NCBI GenBank assembly: GCA_964411425.1
Contig: CAYPKW010000051.1
Span: 1 to 17,682, forward strand
Direction: 5' to 3'
Length of the DNA stretch: 17,682 bases
From: CAYPKW01 sp964411425
Lineage (GTDB): Bacteria > Pseudomonadota > Alphaproteobacteria > Dongiales > Dongiaceae
Shown: in pieces, positions 1 to 9,003 of the stretch
Position numbering within the stretch: position 1 is the stretch's first letter
Layout: each line of letters opens with the position of its first letter
Notes under the pieces: generated by a model
What the model saw: only the letters and a program-made list of their open reading frames with translations
Databases searched by the model: none
What the model was told of the DNA's origin: nothing
Program-made: the position numbers and the translations under genes

Positions 1-176
1 GCGGCCGAGCGGCTCGGGCCGGCGGCGGGCCCGTTGGGGAACGCCGCCCGATGCGCTGTTCGGACATCGTGAAGCAGAATCGGGTGCGCGCCCTCGGCGC
101 GCCTAGGCCGGCGCCCCCCGGAAGAGCGGACCAACTCTAACGAAACACTCGCCGCCCTCGCTGGGCGAAAAATGTC
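1..176. other. left edge, no supported gene
   Basis: This stretch lies beyond the stop codon of the leftward aminopeptidase gene. One reading frame on the minus strand opens with an ATG at 67 and runs off the window edge (MSEQRIGRRSPTG...), so a further leftward gene could begin here. It has no clear ribosome binding site and only 22 codons are visible, so it is not called. No convincing terminator hairpin with a T-run is visible after the aminopeptidase stop. Confidence 0.3.
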
Positions 177-1634
<1,458 letters not shown>

Positions 1635-1764
1635 GGGTATCGCCTCCCGGTACAGGTTAGGGGTGCCGCGAGAGAATGGCTTGGAACCTCGCCCGAGAAA
1701 AGGGGGAGCGACTTGCGCCGACGGCACGTCGCGCGCTAAGCAGAAGGCGAACGCCGGTCCCCCC

Positions 1765-2394
1765 ATGCCCGACATAGTCATAGTCCTCGGCAGCAAGAAC
1801 ACCTCCTCCTGGTCGCTCAGGCCCTGGCTTGCCCTGAAACAGACCGGCGCGCCCTTCGACGAGATCGTGATTCCCCTCGATCGGCCGGAGACCAAGGCGG
1901 CGATCGCCGGCCACTCGCCCTCCGGCAAGGTGCCGGCGCTCAAGCATGGCGGCGTCGTGGTGTGGGATTCGCTCGCCATCTGCGAGTACCTGGCCGAAAC
2001 GTTTCCCGCCGCCCTGCTGTGGCCGAAGGAACCCGCGGCGCGCGCCGTGGCGCGCGCGGTCTCGGCCGAGATGCATGCCGGGTTTGCCGCGCTGCGCCGC
2101 ACGCTGCCGATGGACATTCGCCGGCGCACGTCGCCGCCGCCGCTGTCGGGCGAGGTGGCGGCCGATATCGACCGCGTCGGCCGGATATGGCGCGACTGCC
2201 GCGGGCGCTTCGGTGCCGACGGCGACATGCTGTTCGGCCGCTTCACCATCGCCGACGCCATGTTCGCGCCGGTGACGACGCGGTTCGTCACTTATGGCGT
2301 AGCACTCGACGAGGTGTCGGCCGCTTACGTCGAGGCCGCGACGAATCGCCCGGCGATGCGCGAATGGGCCGCCGCGGCGGCGGCCGAGCCGTGA
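1765..2394 (+). CDS. glutathione S-transferase family protein
   Basis: A 209-aa soluble protein with the two-domain glutathione transferase layout. The N-terminal thioredoxin-like half contains SSWSLRPWLAL (about residues 14-24), whose serine is the likely thiol-activating residue. KVPAL supplies the cis-proline, and WDSLAICEYLAE supplies the Asp-Ser pair that binds the gamma-glutamyl group. The C-terminal half is helical, with the FTIADAMFAPV segment typical of the core N-capping region. Substrate cannot be told from sequence. The ATG at 1765 is used because homology begins immediately after it, but no good ribosome binding site is visible. The stop overlaps the GTG start of the next gene (GTGA), so the two are probably translated together. 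Confidence 0.9.
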   Translation: MPDIVIVLGSKNTSSWSLRPWLALKQTGAPFDEIVIPLDRPETKAAIAGHSPSGKVPALKHGGVVVWDSLAICEYLAETFPAALLWPKEPAARAVARAVSAEMHAGFAALRRTLPMDIRRRTSPPPLSGEVAADIDRVGRIWRDCRGRFGADGDMLFGRFTIADAMFAPVTTRFVTYGVALDEVSAAYVEAATNRPAMREWAAAAAAEP

Positions 2395-3986
2395 TCGCGG
2401 AGGCCGGGCCAACGGCCGGCGGCAAGAGAGCCGTCGCCGCGCTCCGCCGGCATGGCTGGCCGGTCGGCATCTGGTTGGTGCTGGTGGCGAGCGGCCTTCT
2501 CGCCCGGCCGCTGCTGGCGCCGGGGGAATCGGAGTTGTTGTCGCGCGCCTGGTGGGCGTGGTTGGCGCCGGAACCGGGCGGCTCGCTCATCGTCTCGCTC
2601 ATCCATCTAGGCTGGCTGGCGTTCGGCGTCAGCGAGACTTGGGCCCGGCTGGTGCCGCCGCTCTTCGCGCTCGCCGCCCTCCTGCTGGTAGGGCCGGTCG
2701 CCCGCCTGTTGTGGCCCGGGCAGCCGAGGGTGGCCTCGCTGGCGCCCATCGTGCTTGCGGGCACCGGCGCCTTCGTCGCCCATGCCAGTTTGGTCGTGGC
2801 CGACACGGCGCTGCTGTCGGCCTCTCTGCTCGGGCTTGCCGGCGTCGCCAACGCCTGGCATGGCCGCAGGCTCGTCGGCTGGGGCCTGTTCGCCGCGGCG
2901 CTGTTTCTCGGCCTTTCCGTCGCCGGCTCGACCGCCTTCGTGCTGCTGCTGCCGGCGCCGTTGGCGGCGCCGCTGTGGTTGCGCCGGCCGATCGACTGGC
3001 GGTTCTGGTATCTCGGTCTCGCCGCGGCGCTGACGCTCGGCGTCGCGGCTTCCCTGCCCTGGCTGCCGGATGAAGCGGCGGGCGCCGCCGCGGCGCGCTC
3101 GTGGTACTGGTATCCGCTGCTCCTGCCGCTGCTGCTCTACCCCTGGGTGTGGTGGACGACGCTGCGGCGCGCCGTGTTCCGTTACGCCCGTCGCCTCGAC
3201 GAGGACGGTTTCCGGGCCTGCGGCTGGGCGGCGGTGGCGGCGATGGCGGCGCTGGCGGCGGACGGCACGTGGCGCGCCGACGCCATTCTCCCCGCGTTGG
3301 CGCCGCTGGCGCTGGCCGCCGCCCGGCTGCTGGTGGCCCAGGACAGCGTGCCGAAGGACTTCCACGCCGTCGTGCCGGGTCTGCCGATCCTGGTCGTCGG
3401 CCTCGTCTTCTTTCTCCTCAACATCATTCCGGTGGCTCATCTCGACGCCATCTGGCGCGGCCTTGCCGGCGAAGAGGCGAGCTTGCCGATCTGGCTCGGC
3501 GGCTCCAGCCTCGCCTCGGGCCTGGCGCTGCTCGGCGGTGGCTTCGTGCTGTCGCAATTGGCGCCGCTCGAGCTGCCGGCGCGGACCGTCCAGGTGGCGT
3601 TGTTGCCGGTCTTGCTGGCGGTGACGTTGCACGTCGAGTTCTTCGTCTCGCTTGGGCACTTCTTCGACCTGGCGCCGCTCGCGGCCGAGATGCGCGCGGT
3701 CCAGCACGAAGGCCGGCCGCTCGCGATCTACGGCGGCTACGACGGCGAGTTCGATTTCTCGGGGCGTCTCGAGGCACCGCCCACCGCGCTCGCCGACCGC
3801 GCGGCGGCGCTCGCCTGGTCCGCCGCCAACCCCGAGGGCGTGCTGGCGAGCCGCGTGCGCGGCAGCCTGCTGCATCTGCCCGCTCGCCCGCTCCACATCG
3901 GGCCGGCCGGCGAGGATTGGGTCGCCTTGTGGCCGGCCGAGATCGTGCGCGCGACCGAGGGCGAGGTGCTGCGGCGGCGTTTCTAA
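2391..3986 (+). CDS. polytopic membrane glycosyltransferase, GT39/ArnT-like
   Basis: A 531-aa integral membrane protein with around ten hydrophobic segments and a hydrophilic C-terminal portion (about residues 430-531). The N-terminal pattern fits the PMT/ArnT superfamily (GT39), which transfers sugars from polyprenyl-phosphate carriers outside the inner membrane. Features are an acidic first-loop motif (PGESELLSRAW, residues 44-54, E46/E48), then LGWLAFGVSETWARLVPPLF. After these comes LVVADTALL, with D138 in the place of the conserved second-loop aspartate. The usual Asp-Glu pair in the first loop reads Glu-Ser-Glu here, so the assignment is family-level only. The GTG start at 2391 overlaps the stop of the GST gene by 4 nt, which decides the start. 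Acceptor and sugar are unknown; a lipid A, hopanoid or surface-glycan role would be guesswork. A strong hairpin follows the gene. Confidence 0.7.
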   Translation: MIAEAGPTAGGKRAVAALRRHGWPVGIWLVLVASGLLARPLLAPGESELLSRAWWAWLAPEPGGSLIVSLIHLGWLAFGVSETWARLVPPLFALAALLLVGPVARLLWPGQPRVASLAPIVLAGTGAFVAHASLVVADTALLSASLLGLAGVANAWHGRRLVGWGLFAAALFLGLSVAGSTAFVLLLPAPLAAPLWLRRPIDWRFWYLGLAAALTLGVAASLPWLPDEAAGAAAARSWYWYPLLLPLLLYPWVWWTTLRRAVFRYARRLDEDGFRACGWAAVAAMAALAADGTWRADAILPALAPLALAAARLLVAQDSVPKDFHAVVPGLPILVVGLVFFLLNIIPVAHLDAIWRGLAGEEASLPIWLGGSSLASGLALLGGGFVLSQLAPLELPARTVQVALLPVLLAVTLHVEFFVSLGHFFDLAPLAAEMRAVQHEGRPLAIYGGYDGEFDFSGRLEAPPTALADRAAALAWSAANPEGVLASRVRGSLLHLPARPLHIGPAGEDWVALWPAEIVRATEGEVLRRRF

Positions 3987-3990
3987 GGTG

Positions 3991-4044
3991 ACGGAGTAGG
4001 GGCGGGCGGGCCGAGGATGGACCTCGCTCGCCCGCCCCTTCCGT
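3991..4044 (+). terminator. GC-rich hairpin after the GST/GT39 pair
   Basis: A long imperfect inverted repeat begins a few bases after the stop of the GT39-like gene. The left arm GGGGCGGGCGGGCCGAGG (3999-4016) pairs with CCTCGCTCGCCCGCCCC (4022-4038) around a 5-nt loop. An outer ACGGA/TCCGT pair (3991-3995 with 4040-4044) extends it. Only two T follow the inner stem, so this is not a canonical intrinsic terminator. The position makes termination or mRNA 3'-end protection the likely role. Confidence 0.5.
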
Positions 4045-4127
4045 GACGGCGCGCGCCTGCCTGCATACCGCTCTACTTTCCTCGACCCGCTCGGTGTAGG
4101 GTTGCGGGGGCGGCAAGCAGGGGACCG

Positions 4128-4997
4128 ATGTCAATTGTCATCCATACGGCACGCAGTCTCGCCGTGGTGCTGTTCGTCGCGGCCTTACTGTTCTGCGGCT
4201 TCTTCACCAGTCCGGGCAACGTGGCCCTGTTCGATCCCGAGTACCGCAAGCTGTCGGAGATCTACGTGCCGGAGCGCGCCTCGCTGATCGATCGGCGTCT
4301 CGACCTGGAGTCGGACCTGCAGGACCACCAGCAGGACCTCGTCGACGTCGGCCACAAGATCGAGGGCGCCCGGCTGCGCCTCAAGGAAAACAAGGACCCC
4401 GAGCTGCAGGCGGAGCTCGAAAGCCTGCTCAACCTGAAAAGTACGGTGGACGGTCAGCTGCTGGAGATCGACAAGTCGATCAAGCGGCTGGAGACCGACA
4501 TCGACGAGTTGACGCGCCTCATCGAGCGCACCCAGGGCCAGGCGGAGAACGTCCATCTGGTGCTGCGCGCAATCTCGCTGGGCGCGCTCGGCGCGGTCGT
4601 CTACACGCTGGTGCAGTACATGTCACGGCGGCGCTGGGCGGACCTGTTCGCCGACGCCAACCTGGAGCGCGCCGCGGCGACCGCGCTCGTCGGCGCCATA
4701 TTCGCCGTGGTCGTCTTCGCCGTGTTCCACACCAAGGAAGTGACCATCTTCAGCGCCCCCGACACGAGCCCCGATGCGCGGCCCGATTTCTGGCGCGTCA
4801 CCATCCTGTGCCTCGGCGTGGGCGCGCTCGCGGCGCACGCCTGCCACCGCGCCTTCCTGCGCATCGACCGCATGTTCGGCGCGCTGCCGGCGAACGAGGC
4901 CCGGCCGGCCACGGCGATGGCGGAGAACGGCAGGCCGGAGGAGGAACCCGAGTACGACGACACGCGCCGCGACGGGCGCACGGTATCGCGGTACTAG
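4128..4997 (+). CDS. unrecognised membrane protein with long coiled coil
   Basis: I do not recognise this 289-aa protein. It has a hydrophobic N-terminal segment (about residues 9-26), then roughly 90 residues rich in Leu, Glu, Lys and Asp (about 48-138) with heptad-like spacing. The latter suggests a coiled coil outside or alongside the membrane. Three further hydrophobic segments follow (about 144-164, 183-201 and 224-240), and the tail is very acidic, then basic (ENGRPEEEPEYDDTRRDGR...). The topology resembles coiled-coil envelope or sensor scaffolds, but no catalytic motif is visible. The ATG at 4128 follows a GGGGA sequence at a suitable distance. It stands alone after the upstream hairpin and ends 43 bp before the enolase-superfamily gene, so it could share a transcript with it. 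Function unknown; that it is a real gene is well supported. Confidence 0.75.
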   Translation: MSIVIHTARSLAVVLFVAALLFCGFFTSPGNVALFDPEYRKLSEIYVPERASLIDRRLDLESDLQDHQQDLVDVGHKIEGARLRLKENKDPELQAELESLLNLKSTVDGQLLEIDKSIKRLETDIDELTRLIERTQGQAENVHLVLRAISLGALGAVVYTLVQYMSRRRWADLFADANLERAAATALVGAIFAVVVFAVFHTKEVTIFSAPDTSPDARPDFWRVTILCLGVGALAAHACHRAFLRIDRMFGALPANEARPATAMAENGRPEEEPEYDDTRRDGRTVSRY

Positions 4998-5040
4998 CCC
5001 TACCGACGTCCGTCGTTCCGAAGGATCGCAGCGCTCCGCC

Positions 5041-6147
5041 ATGAAGATTCGCCGGCTTCTTGCCTATCGGGTCGAGCTGCCGCTGCACGAGGGCGGCTAC
5101 CGGTGGTCCGCCGGCAAGTCGGTGACGGTGTTCGATTCGACGGTCGTGCGCCTCGAGACCGACGCCGGCCTCGTCGGCCACGGCGAGGTCTGCCCGCTCG
5201 GGCCCAATTACCTGCCGGCCTTTGCCGCCGGCGTCAGGGCCGGCCTCGGGGAGCTGGGGCCGAAGCTGATCGGCCTCGACCCCACCCTCATCGGCGCGCT
5301 CAATCGCGTCATGGACCGCGAGCTGCTCGGCCACCCTTACGTCAAGTCGGCGGTCGACATGGCGTGCTGGGACATCCTGGGCCAGAAGGCCGGCCTGCCG
5401 GTGGCGGCCTTGCTCGGCGGCCGCTATGGCGAGGATTTCGCGCTCTACCGCGCCATCTCGCAAGACGCGCCGGCGGCCATGGCGGCGCGCGTCCGGGAAT
5501 ATCGCGCGCAAGGCTATCGCAAGTTCCAGCTCAAGGTGGGCGGGCGCGCCGACGACGACATCGAGCGGATCGGCGCGGCGGCGGGCGAACTGCGGCCGGG
5601 CGACGTCCTCGTCGCCGACGCCAACACCGGCTGGCTCACCCATGACGCGCTCAGGGTCATCCGCGCGATCGAGGGCCTCGACGTTTACATCGAGCAGCCC
5701 TGCGCCACCTACGAGGAATGCCTGTCGGTGCGCCAGCGCTGCAACCACCCCTTGGTGCTGGACGAGTCGATCGACAGCCTCGCCGCCGTGCTGCGCGCGC
5801 ATGGCGATCGGGCGATGGACGCGATCAACCTCAAGATCGCCAAGGTCGGCGGGCTCAGCAAGGCGCGGCAGATCCGGGACCTCTGCCTCGACCTCGGCAT
5901 TCCGATGACCATCGAGGACAGTTGGGGCGGCGACATCGTGACCGCCGCGATAGCACACCTCGCCCACTCGACGCCGCCGCAATTCCTGTTCTCGGCCACC
6001 GACTTCAACTCTTACGTCACCGTGTCGATCGCCGACGGCGCGCCGCGGCGAAGCAAAGGGCGCATGGCCGCCTCGACCGCGCCCGGGCTGGGTGTCCAGC
6101 CGCGCATGGAGGCGCTCGGCCCGCCGGTCCTGGACATCGGCGGCTAA
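5041..6147 (+). CDS. mandelate racemase/muconate lactonizing enzyme family; hydroxyproline dehydratase or epimerase-like
   Basis: A 368-aa enolase-superfamily enzyme. The three metal ligands expected at successive barrel strands are visible as D193 (DANTGW), E218 (IEQP) and D241 (LDES). Two candidate acid/base lysines lie on opposite faces: K165 (FQLKVGG) and K265 (NLKIAKVGG). A pair of lysines in this arrangement fits racemisation, epimerisation or dehydration by proton abstraction next to a carboxylate. The N-terminus (YRWSAGKSV, then STVVRLETDAGLVGHGEVCPLGPNYLP) resembles, from memory, cis-3-hydroxy-L-proline dehydratases and hydroxyproline-betaine 2-epimerases. I cannot choose between these. 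In the common KxK motif the first lysine is Gln163. The gene sits 15 bp before tam; no other proline catabolism genes are in view. The superfamily is certain, the substrate is inference. Confidence 0.88.
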   Translation: MKIRRLLAYRVELPLHEGGYRWSAGKSVTVFDSTVVRLETDAGLVGHGEVCPLGPNYLPAFAAGVRAGLGELGPKLIGLDPTLIGALNRVMDRELLGHPYVKSAVDMACWDILGQKAGLPVAALLGGRYGEDFALYRAISQDAPAAMAARVREYRAQGYRKFQLKVGGRADDDIERIGAAAGELRPGDVLVADANTGWLTHDALRVIRAIEGLDVYIEQPCATYEECLSVRQRCNHPLVLDESIDSLAAVLRAHGDRAMDAINLKIAKVGGLSKARQIRDLCLDLGIPMTIEDSWGGDIVTAAIAHLAHSTPPQFLFSATDFNSYVTVSIADGAPRRSKGRMAASTAPGLGVQPRMEALGPPVLDIGG

Positions 6148-6162
6148 GGGTTCCGGGCCGCC

Positions 6163-6936
6163 ATGGCCAGCTGGGATCCCGATCGCTATCTCGCGTTTGC
6201 CACCGAGCGGCTGCGTCCGGCCCAGGACCTCATGGCCCGCGTCGCGCTGGAGCGGCCGCGCGCCATCTTCGATCTCGGCTGCGGTCCGGGCAACGTCACC
6301 AAGCTGCTGGCCGAGTTGTGGCCGGAGGCGCGGGTGACCGGCGTGGACAGCTCGCCGGCGATGCTGGCGCGGGCGCGGGCCGGCGTGCCGGGCGCTACCT
6401 TCCTCGAGGCCGATCTCGCGACCTGGGCTCCGCCCGAGCCGGCCGACCTGCTGTTCAGCAACGCCGCGCTGCACTGGGTCGCCGATCACCCGGCGCTGTT
6501 GCGCCGCCTCATGGCCAGGCTCGCCAAAGGCGGCGTGCTCGCGGTGCAGATGCCGCGTAACTTCGAGGCGCCCTCGCACCAGGCGATCCTCGCCACCGTC
6601 GCCGAGGAGCCGTGGCGCCGGCGGCTCGCAGGCGTCGCCCTATTCGGGCCGGTGGCGCCGGCGGCGTGGCATTGGCGCAACTTGGCGCCGCTCGCCGCCA
6701 GGGTCGAGGTCTGGGAGACCGAATACCTGCACGCGCTCGCCGGTCCCGACCCGGTGCTCGAATGGCTGCGCGGCACCGCGCTCCGCCCGATCCTCGACGC
6801 GCTGGACGAGGGCGAGGCCCACGCCTTCCTCGCCGCCTGCGGCGCGCGGCTCAGGGCGGCCTATCCCGCCGTCAATGGGCTGACCCTGTTCCCCTTCCGG
6901 CGCCTGTTCATCCTCGCCCAGGCATCTCAGGCGTAG
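6163..6936 (+). CDS. tam: trans-aconitate 2-methyltransferase
   Basis: A 257-aa SAM-dependent methyltransferase. It should methylate trans-aconitate, the spontaneous isomer of cis-aconitate that inhibits aconitase, and so protect the TCA cycle. The Rossmann SAM-binding motif DLGCGPGN is at residues 37-44, the acidic VDSS at 61-64, and EADLATW at 82-88. Resemblance to E. coli Tam runs the whole length: WDPDRYLAF near the start, SPAMLARAR, SNAALHWVADH, VLAVQMPRN, EWLRGTALRPIL and the terminal FRRLFILA. Length matches the family (about 252 aa). The ATG at 6163 lies 15 bp after the preceding gene, suggesting co-transcription. The last 10 bp overlap the end of the convergent saccharopine dehydrogenase-like gene. 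Confidence 0.92.
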   Translation: MASWDPDRYLAFATERLRPAQDLMARVALERPRAIFDLGCGPGNVTKLLAELWPEARVTGVDSSPAMLARARAGVPGATFLEADLATWAPPEPADLLFSNAALHWVADHPALLRRLMARLAKGGVLAVQMPRNFEAPSHQAILATVAEEPWRRRLAGVALFGPVAPAAWHWRNLAPLAARVEVWETEYLHALAGPDPVLEWLRGTALRPILDALDEGEAHAFLAACGARLRAAYPAVNGLTLFPFRRLFILAQASQA

Positions 6937-7997
6937 TAGCGCCCGAAGCGGTTGGCGAGGAACTCGCCGAGGTCGACCTGCTCCTGGCGGATGAAACCCG
7001 CGGCGGGCAGGCGGCCCAGGGCGCAGAGATCCACCATGGCCGAGACGCCGGCCGCGGTGGTGATCTGGATGGCGCTCATCAGCCGGCCCTCGATCTCCCG
7101 AGCGTAGATCTTCTTGGCGTAGCTTTCCTGCGTGAGGCGCTTCTCGCGCATGCCGGTCACCACGACGAAGATCAGCACCACGTCCTGGTGCGTGATCGGC
7201 ACCGCGGTCTCCAGCAGGTCCTTGAACAGCGCGCGGCGCTCCTTGAGCCTGAGGTCCTCCAGCAGCATCTTGATGGCCTCGCGGTGGCCCGGATAACGCA
7301 CCGTCTTGTAGTTGAGCGTCTCGACGCGGCCGGCCAGGGTCTCGCACAGGGTGCCGAGCCCGCCCGAGGTGTTGAACGCCTCGTAGTCGATGCCGTCGAG
7401 CGAGAACGTCTCCAGCCCTTCCAGCGGCATCACCTCGATCCGGCGGCCCTCGTGGATCGCCTCGCAGGGGTTGCAATACTCGTTGATCAGCCCATCGGTG
7501 CTCCAGGTGAGGTTGTACTTGAGGGCATTGGCCGGAAACTGCGGCAGGGCGCCGACGCGCATGCGCACCTCGCGCAAGGAGTCGAACCGCTTGGCGAGGT
7601 CGTAGGCGGCGATGCTGACGAAGCCGGGGGCGAGCCCGCATTGCGGAGCGAAGGCGGTATGCCCGCGCTCGGCCAGCGCCCGCACCTTGCGCGTGGTGGC
7701 GACGTCCTCGGTGAGGTCGAAGTAGTGGGCGCCGGCCGCGCGCGCGGCCTCCGCCACCGCCGGGTTGAGAAAGTACGGCAGCGCGCTCACCACCGCCCAT
7801 TGGCCCGCCGCCGCGCGCGCCAGCGCACCGGCGTCGCCCGCGTCGAGCGCGAGCCGCCGGGCGCGCTTGGGCGCCACCATGTCGAGGAAGGCGGCGTCCT
7901 TGTCGGCGACCGCGAGCTCGTAGTCGCCGGTGGGCGCAAGCAAATCGACGATGGCACCGCCGATCTTGCCGGCGCCGAGGATCAGAACCTTGCGCAT
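6927..7997 (-). CDS. saccharopine dehydrogenase family oxidoreductase
   Basis: A 356-aa NAD(P)-dependent oxidoreductase. The dinucleotide-binding GAGKIGGA begins at residue 8. The body has the pattern of the saccharopine dehydrogenase/reductase family: VVSALPYFLNPAVAEAA, then GAHYFDLTED, then APQCGLAPGF. Members reduce or oxidise an imine formed between an amino acid and a 2-oxo acid (lysine pathway), and related enzymes act on lysine or polyamines. Substrate is not determined by sequence. I placed the start at the ATG at 7997, where the Rossmann fold begins and a GCAGGG stretch lies upstream. It is the third gene of a leftward operon, 10 bp after the reductase gene. Its 3' end overlaps tam tail to tail. 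Confidence 0.85.
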   Translation of the reverse strand: MRKVLILGAGKIGGAIVDLLAPTGDYELAVADKDAAFLDMVAPKRARRLALDAGDAGALARAAAGQWAVVSALPYFLNPAVAEAARAAGAHYFDLTEDVATTRKVRALAERGHTAFAPQCGLAPGFVSIAAYDLAKRFDSLREVRMRVGALPQFPANALKYNLTWSTDGLINEYCNPCEAIHEGRRIEVMPLEGLETFSLDGIDYEAFNTSGGLGTLCETLAGRVETLNYKTVRYPGHREAIKMLLEDLRLKERRALFKDLLETAVPITHQDVVLIFVVVTGMREKRLTQESYAKKIYAREIEGRLMSAIQITTAAGVSAMVDLCALGRLPAAGFIRQEQVDLGEFLANRFGRYYA

Positions 7998-8007
7998 CGG
8001 GCCCTGC

Positions 8008-9003
8008 TCACGTCGCGGCGCCGCGGCCGGGATAGCAGCCGGCTTCGCGGGCGCGCTGGATCGCGAGCGCAAGCACGGCGTCGATCAGCGGCGTGTCCAC
8101 GCCGGCGAGGTCGCCCAGTTCGGCGACCGCGCCCACCAGCGCGTCGATCTCCATCGGCCGGCCCCGCTCGAGGTCCTGCAGCATCGACGTCTTGTGCTCG
8201 CCCACGTCGCCGGCCCAGCCGATGCGGGTCTCGATGTCGACCTCGAAGCGCGCGCCCAACGCCTCGCCCACTCTTTGCGCCTCCGCCATCATGCCGCGGA
8301 CGAGGTTCCTAGTGCCGGGGTCGGCGGCCATGGTGGCAAGCGTCGCGTGGGTGAGCGCGCTCACCGGATTGAAGGAGAGGTTCCCCCACAGCTTGAGCCA
8401 GATGTCGTCGCGGATGCGCGGGCGCACCGGCGCCTTGAAGCCGGCGTTGCCGAGGGCCTGGGACAGCGCCTTCGCCCGCGCCGACAGGCTGCCGTCCGGC
8501 TCGCCCAGCATGAAGCGGTTGCCGTAGTCGTGGCGCACCGCGCCCGGCGCCTCCACCGTGGCCGCCGGATAGACGACGCAGCCGATGGCCCGCTGCGGCG
8601 GGATCAGGCGCCACAGGGCGCCGCCCGGATCGACGCTGTCGAGGCGCCGGCCCTCATGCGGCCCGCCATGCTTGTAGAAGTACCAATAGGGAATCCCGTT
8701 CATGGCGGTGACCACCGTGGTCGCGGGCCCTAACAGCGGGCCGATCGCGGGTGCGATCGCCGGCACGGAATGGGCTTTCAGCGTCAGGATCACCGCATCC
8801 TGCTCGCCGGCCGCGCGCGGGTCCGCGGTCGCTCTCGGTCGGACGACCAGTTCTCCGCCGCTCCAGGTGAGCTTCAGCCCGCGCTCTTCGATCGCCGCCA
8901 AATGGGCCCCGCGGGCGATGAGAGTCACCTCCTCGCCGGCCGCGCAAAGCTTGGCGCCCAACAGCCCGCCGATGGCGCCGGCGCCGAAGATGCAGATTTT
9001 CAC
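8008..9003 (-). CDS. ketopantoate reductase family (2-dehydropantoate 2-reductase-like)
   Basis: A 331-aa NADPH-dependent reductase of the ApbA/PanE family, which reduces ketopantoate to pantoate in coenzyme A synthesis. Paralogues act on other 2-oxo acids. The N-terminal GAGAIGG (residues 7-13) binds the dinucleotide. K204 and N208 (KLWGNLSFNP) and E285 (RPMEIDALVG) match the catalytic Lys, Asn and Glu. The motif SMLQDLERGRPMEID is typical of the C-terminal domain. The GTG start at 9003 overlaps the stop of the upstream acyl-CoA synthetase gene (GTGA), which fixes the start and implies translational coupling. Given the catabolic-looking neighbours, it may be a paralogue with another substrate and not the housekeeping PanE. 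Confidence 0.87.
   Translation of the reverse strand: MKICIFGAGAIGGLLGAKLCAAGEEVTLIARGAHLAAIEERGLKLTWSGGELVVRPRATADPRAAGEQDAVILTLKAHSVPAIAPAIGPLLGPATTVVTAMNGIPYWYFYKHGGPHEGRRLDSVDPGGALWRLIPPQRAIGCVVYPAATVEAPGAVRHDYGNRFMLGEPDGSLSARAKALSQALGNAGFKAPVRPRIRDDIWLKLWGNLSFNPVSALTHATLATMAADPGTRNLVRGMMAEAQRVGEALGARFEVDIETRIGWAGDVGEHKTSMLQDLERGRPMEIDALVGAVAELGDLAGVDTPLIDAVLALAIQRAREAGCYPGRGAAT

Noticed and set aside
1..67. Possible start of a leftward gene (ATG at 67)
   Set aside because: Only 22 codons are visible, there is no ribosome binding site, and the Pro/Arg/Ala-rich sequence gives no family clue. The sequence to the left is needed.
4798..6579. Very long open frame on the minus strand opposite the enolase-superfamily and tam genes
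   Set aside because: It is the GC-rich antisense frame of two well-supported genes. Its translation is low-complexity, rich in Arg, Gly, Ala and His, and lacks any domain pattern.
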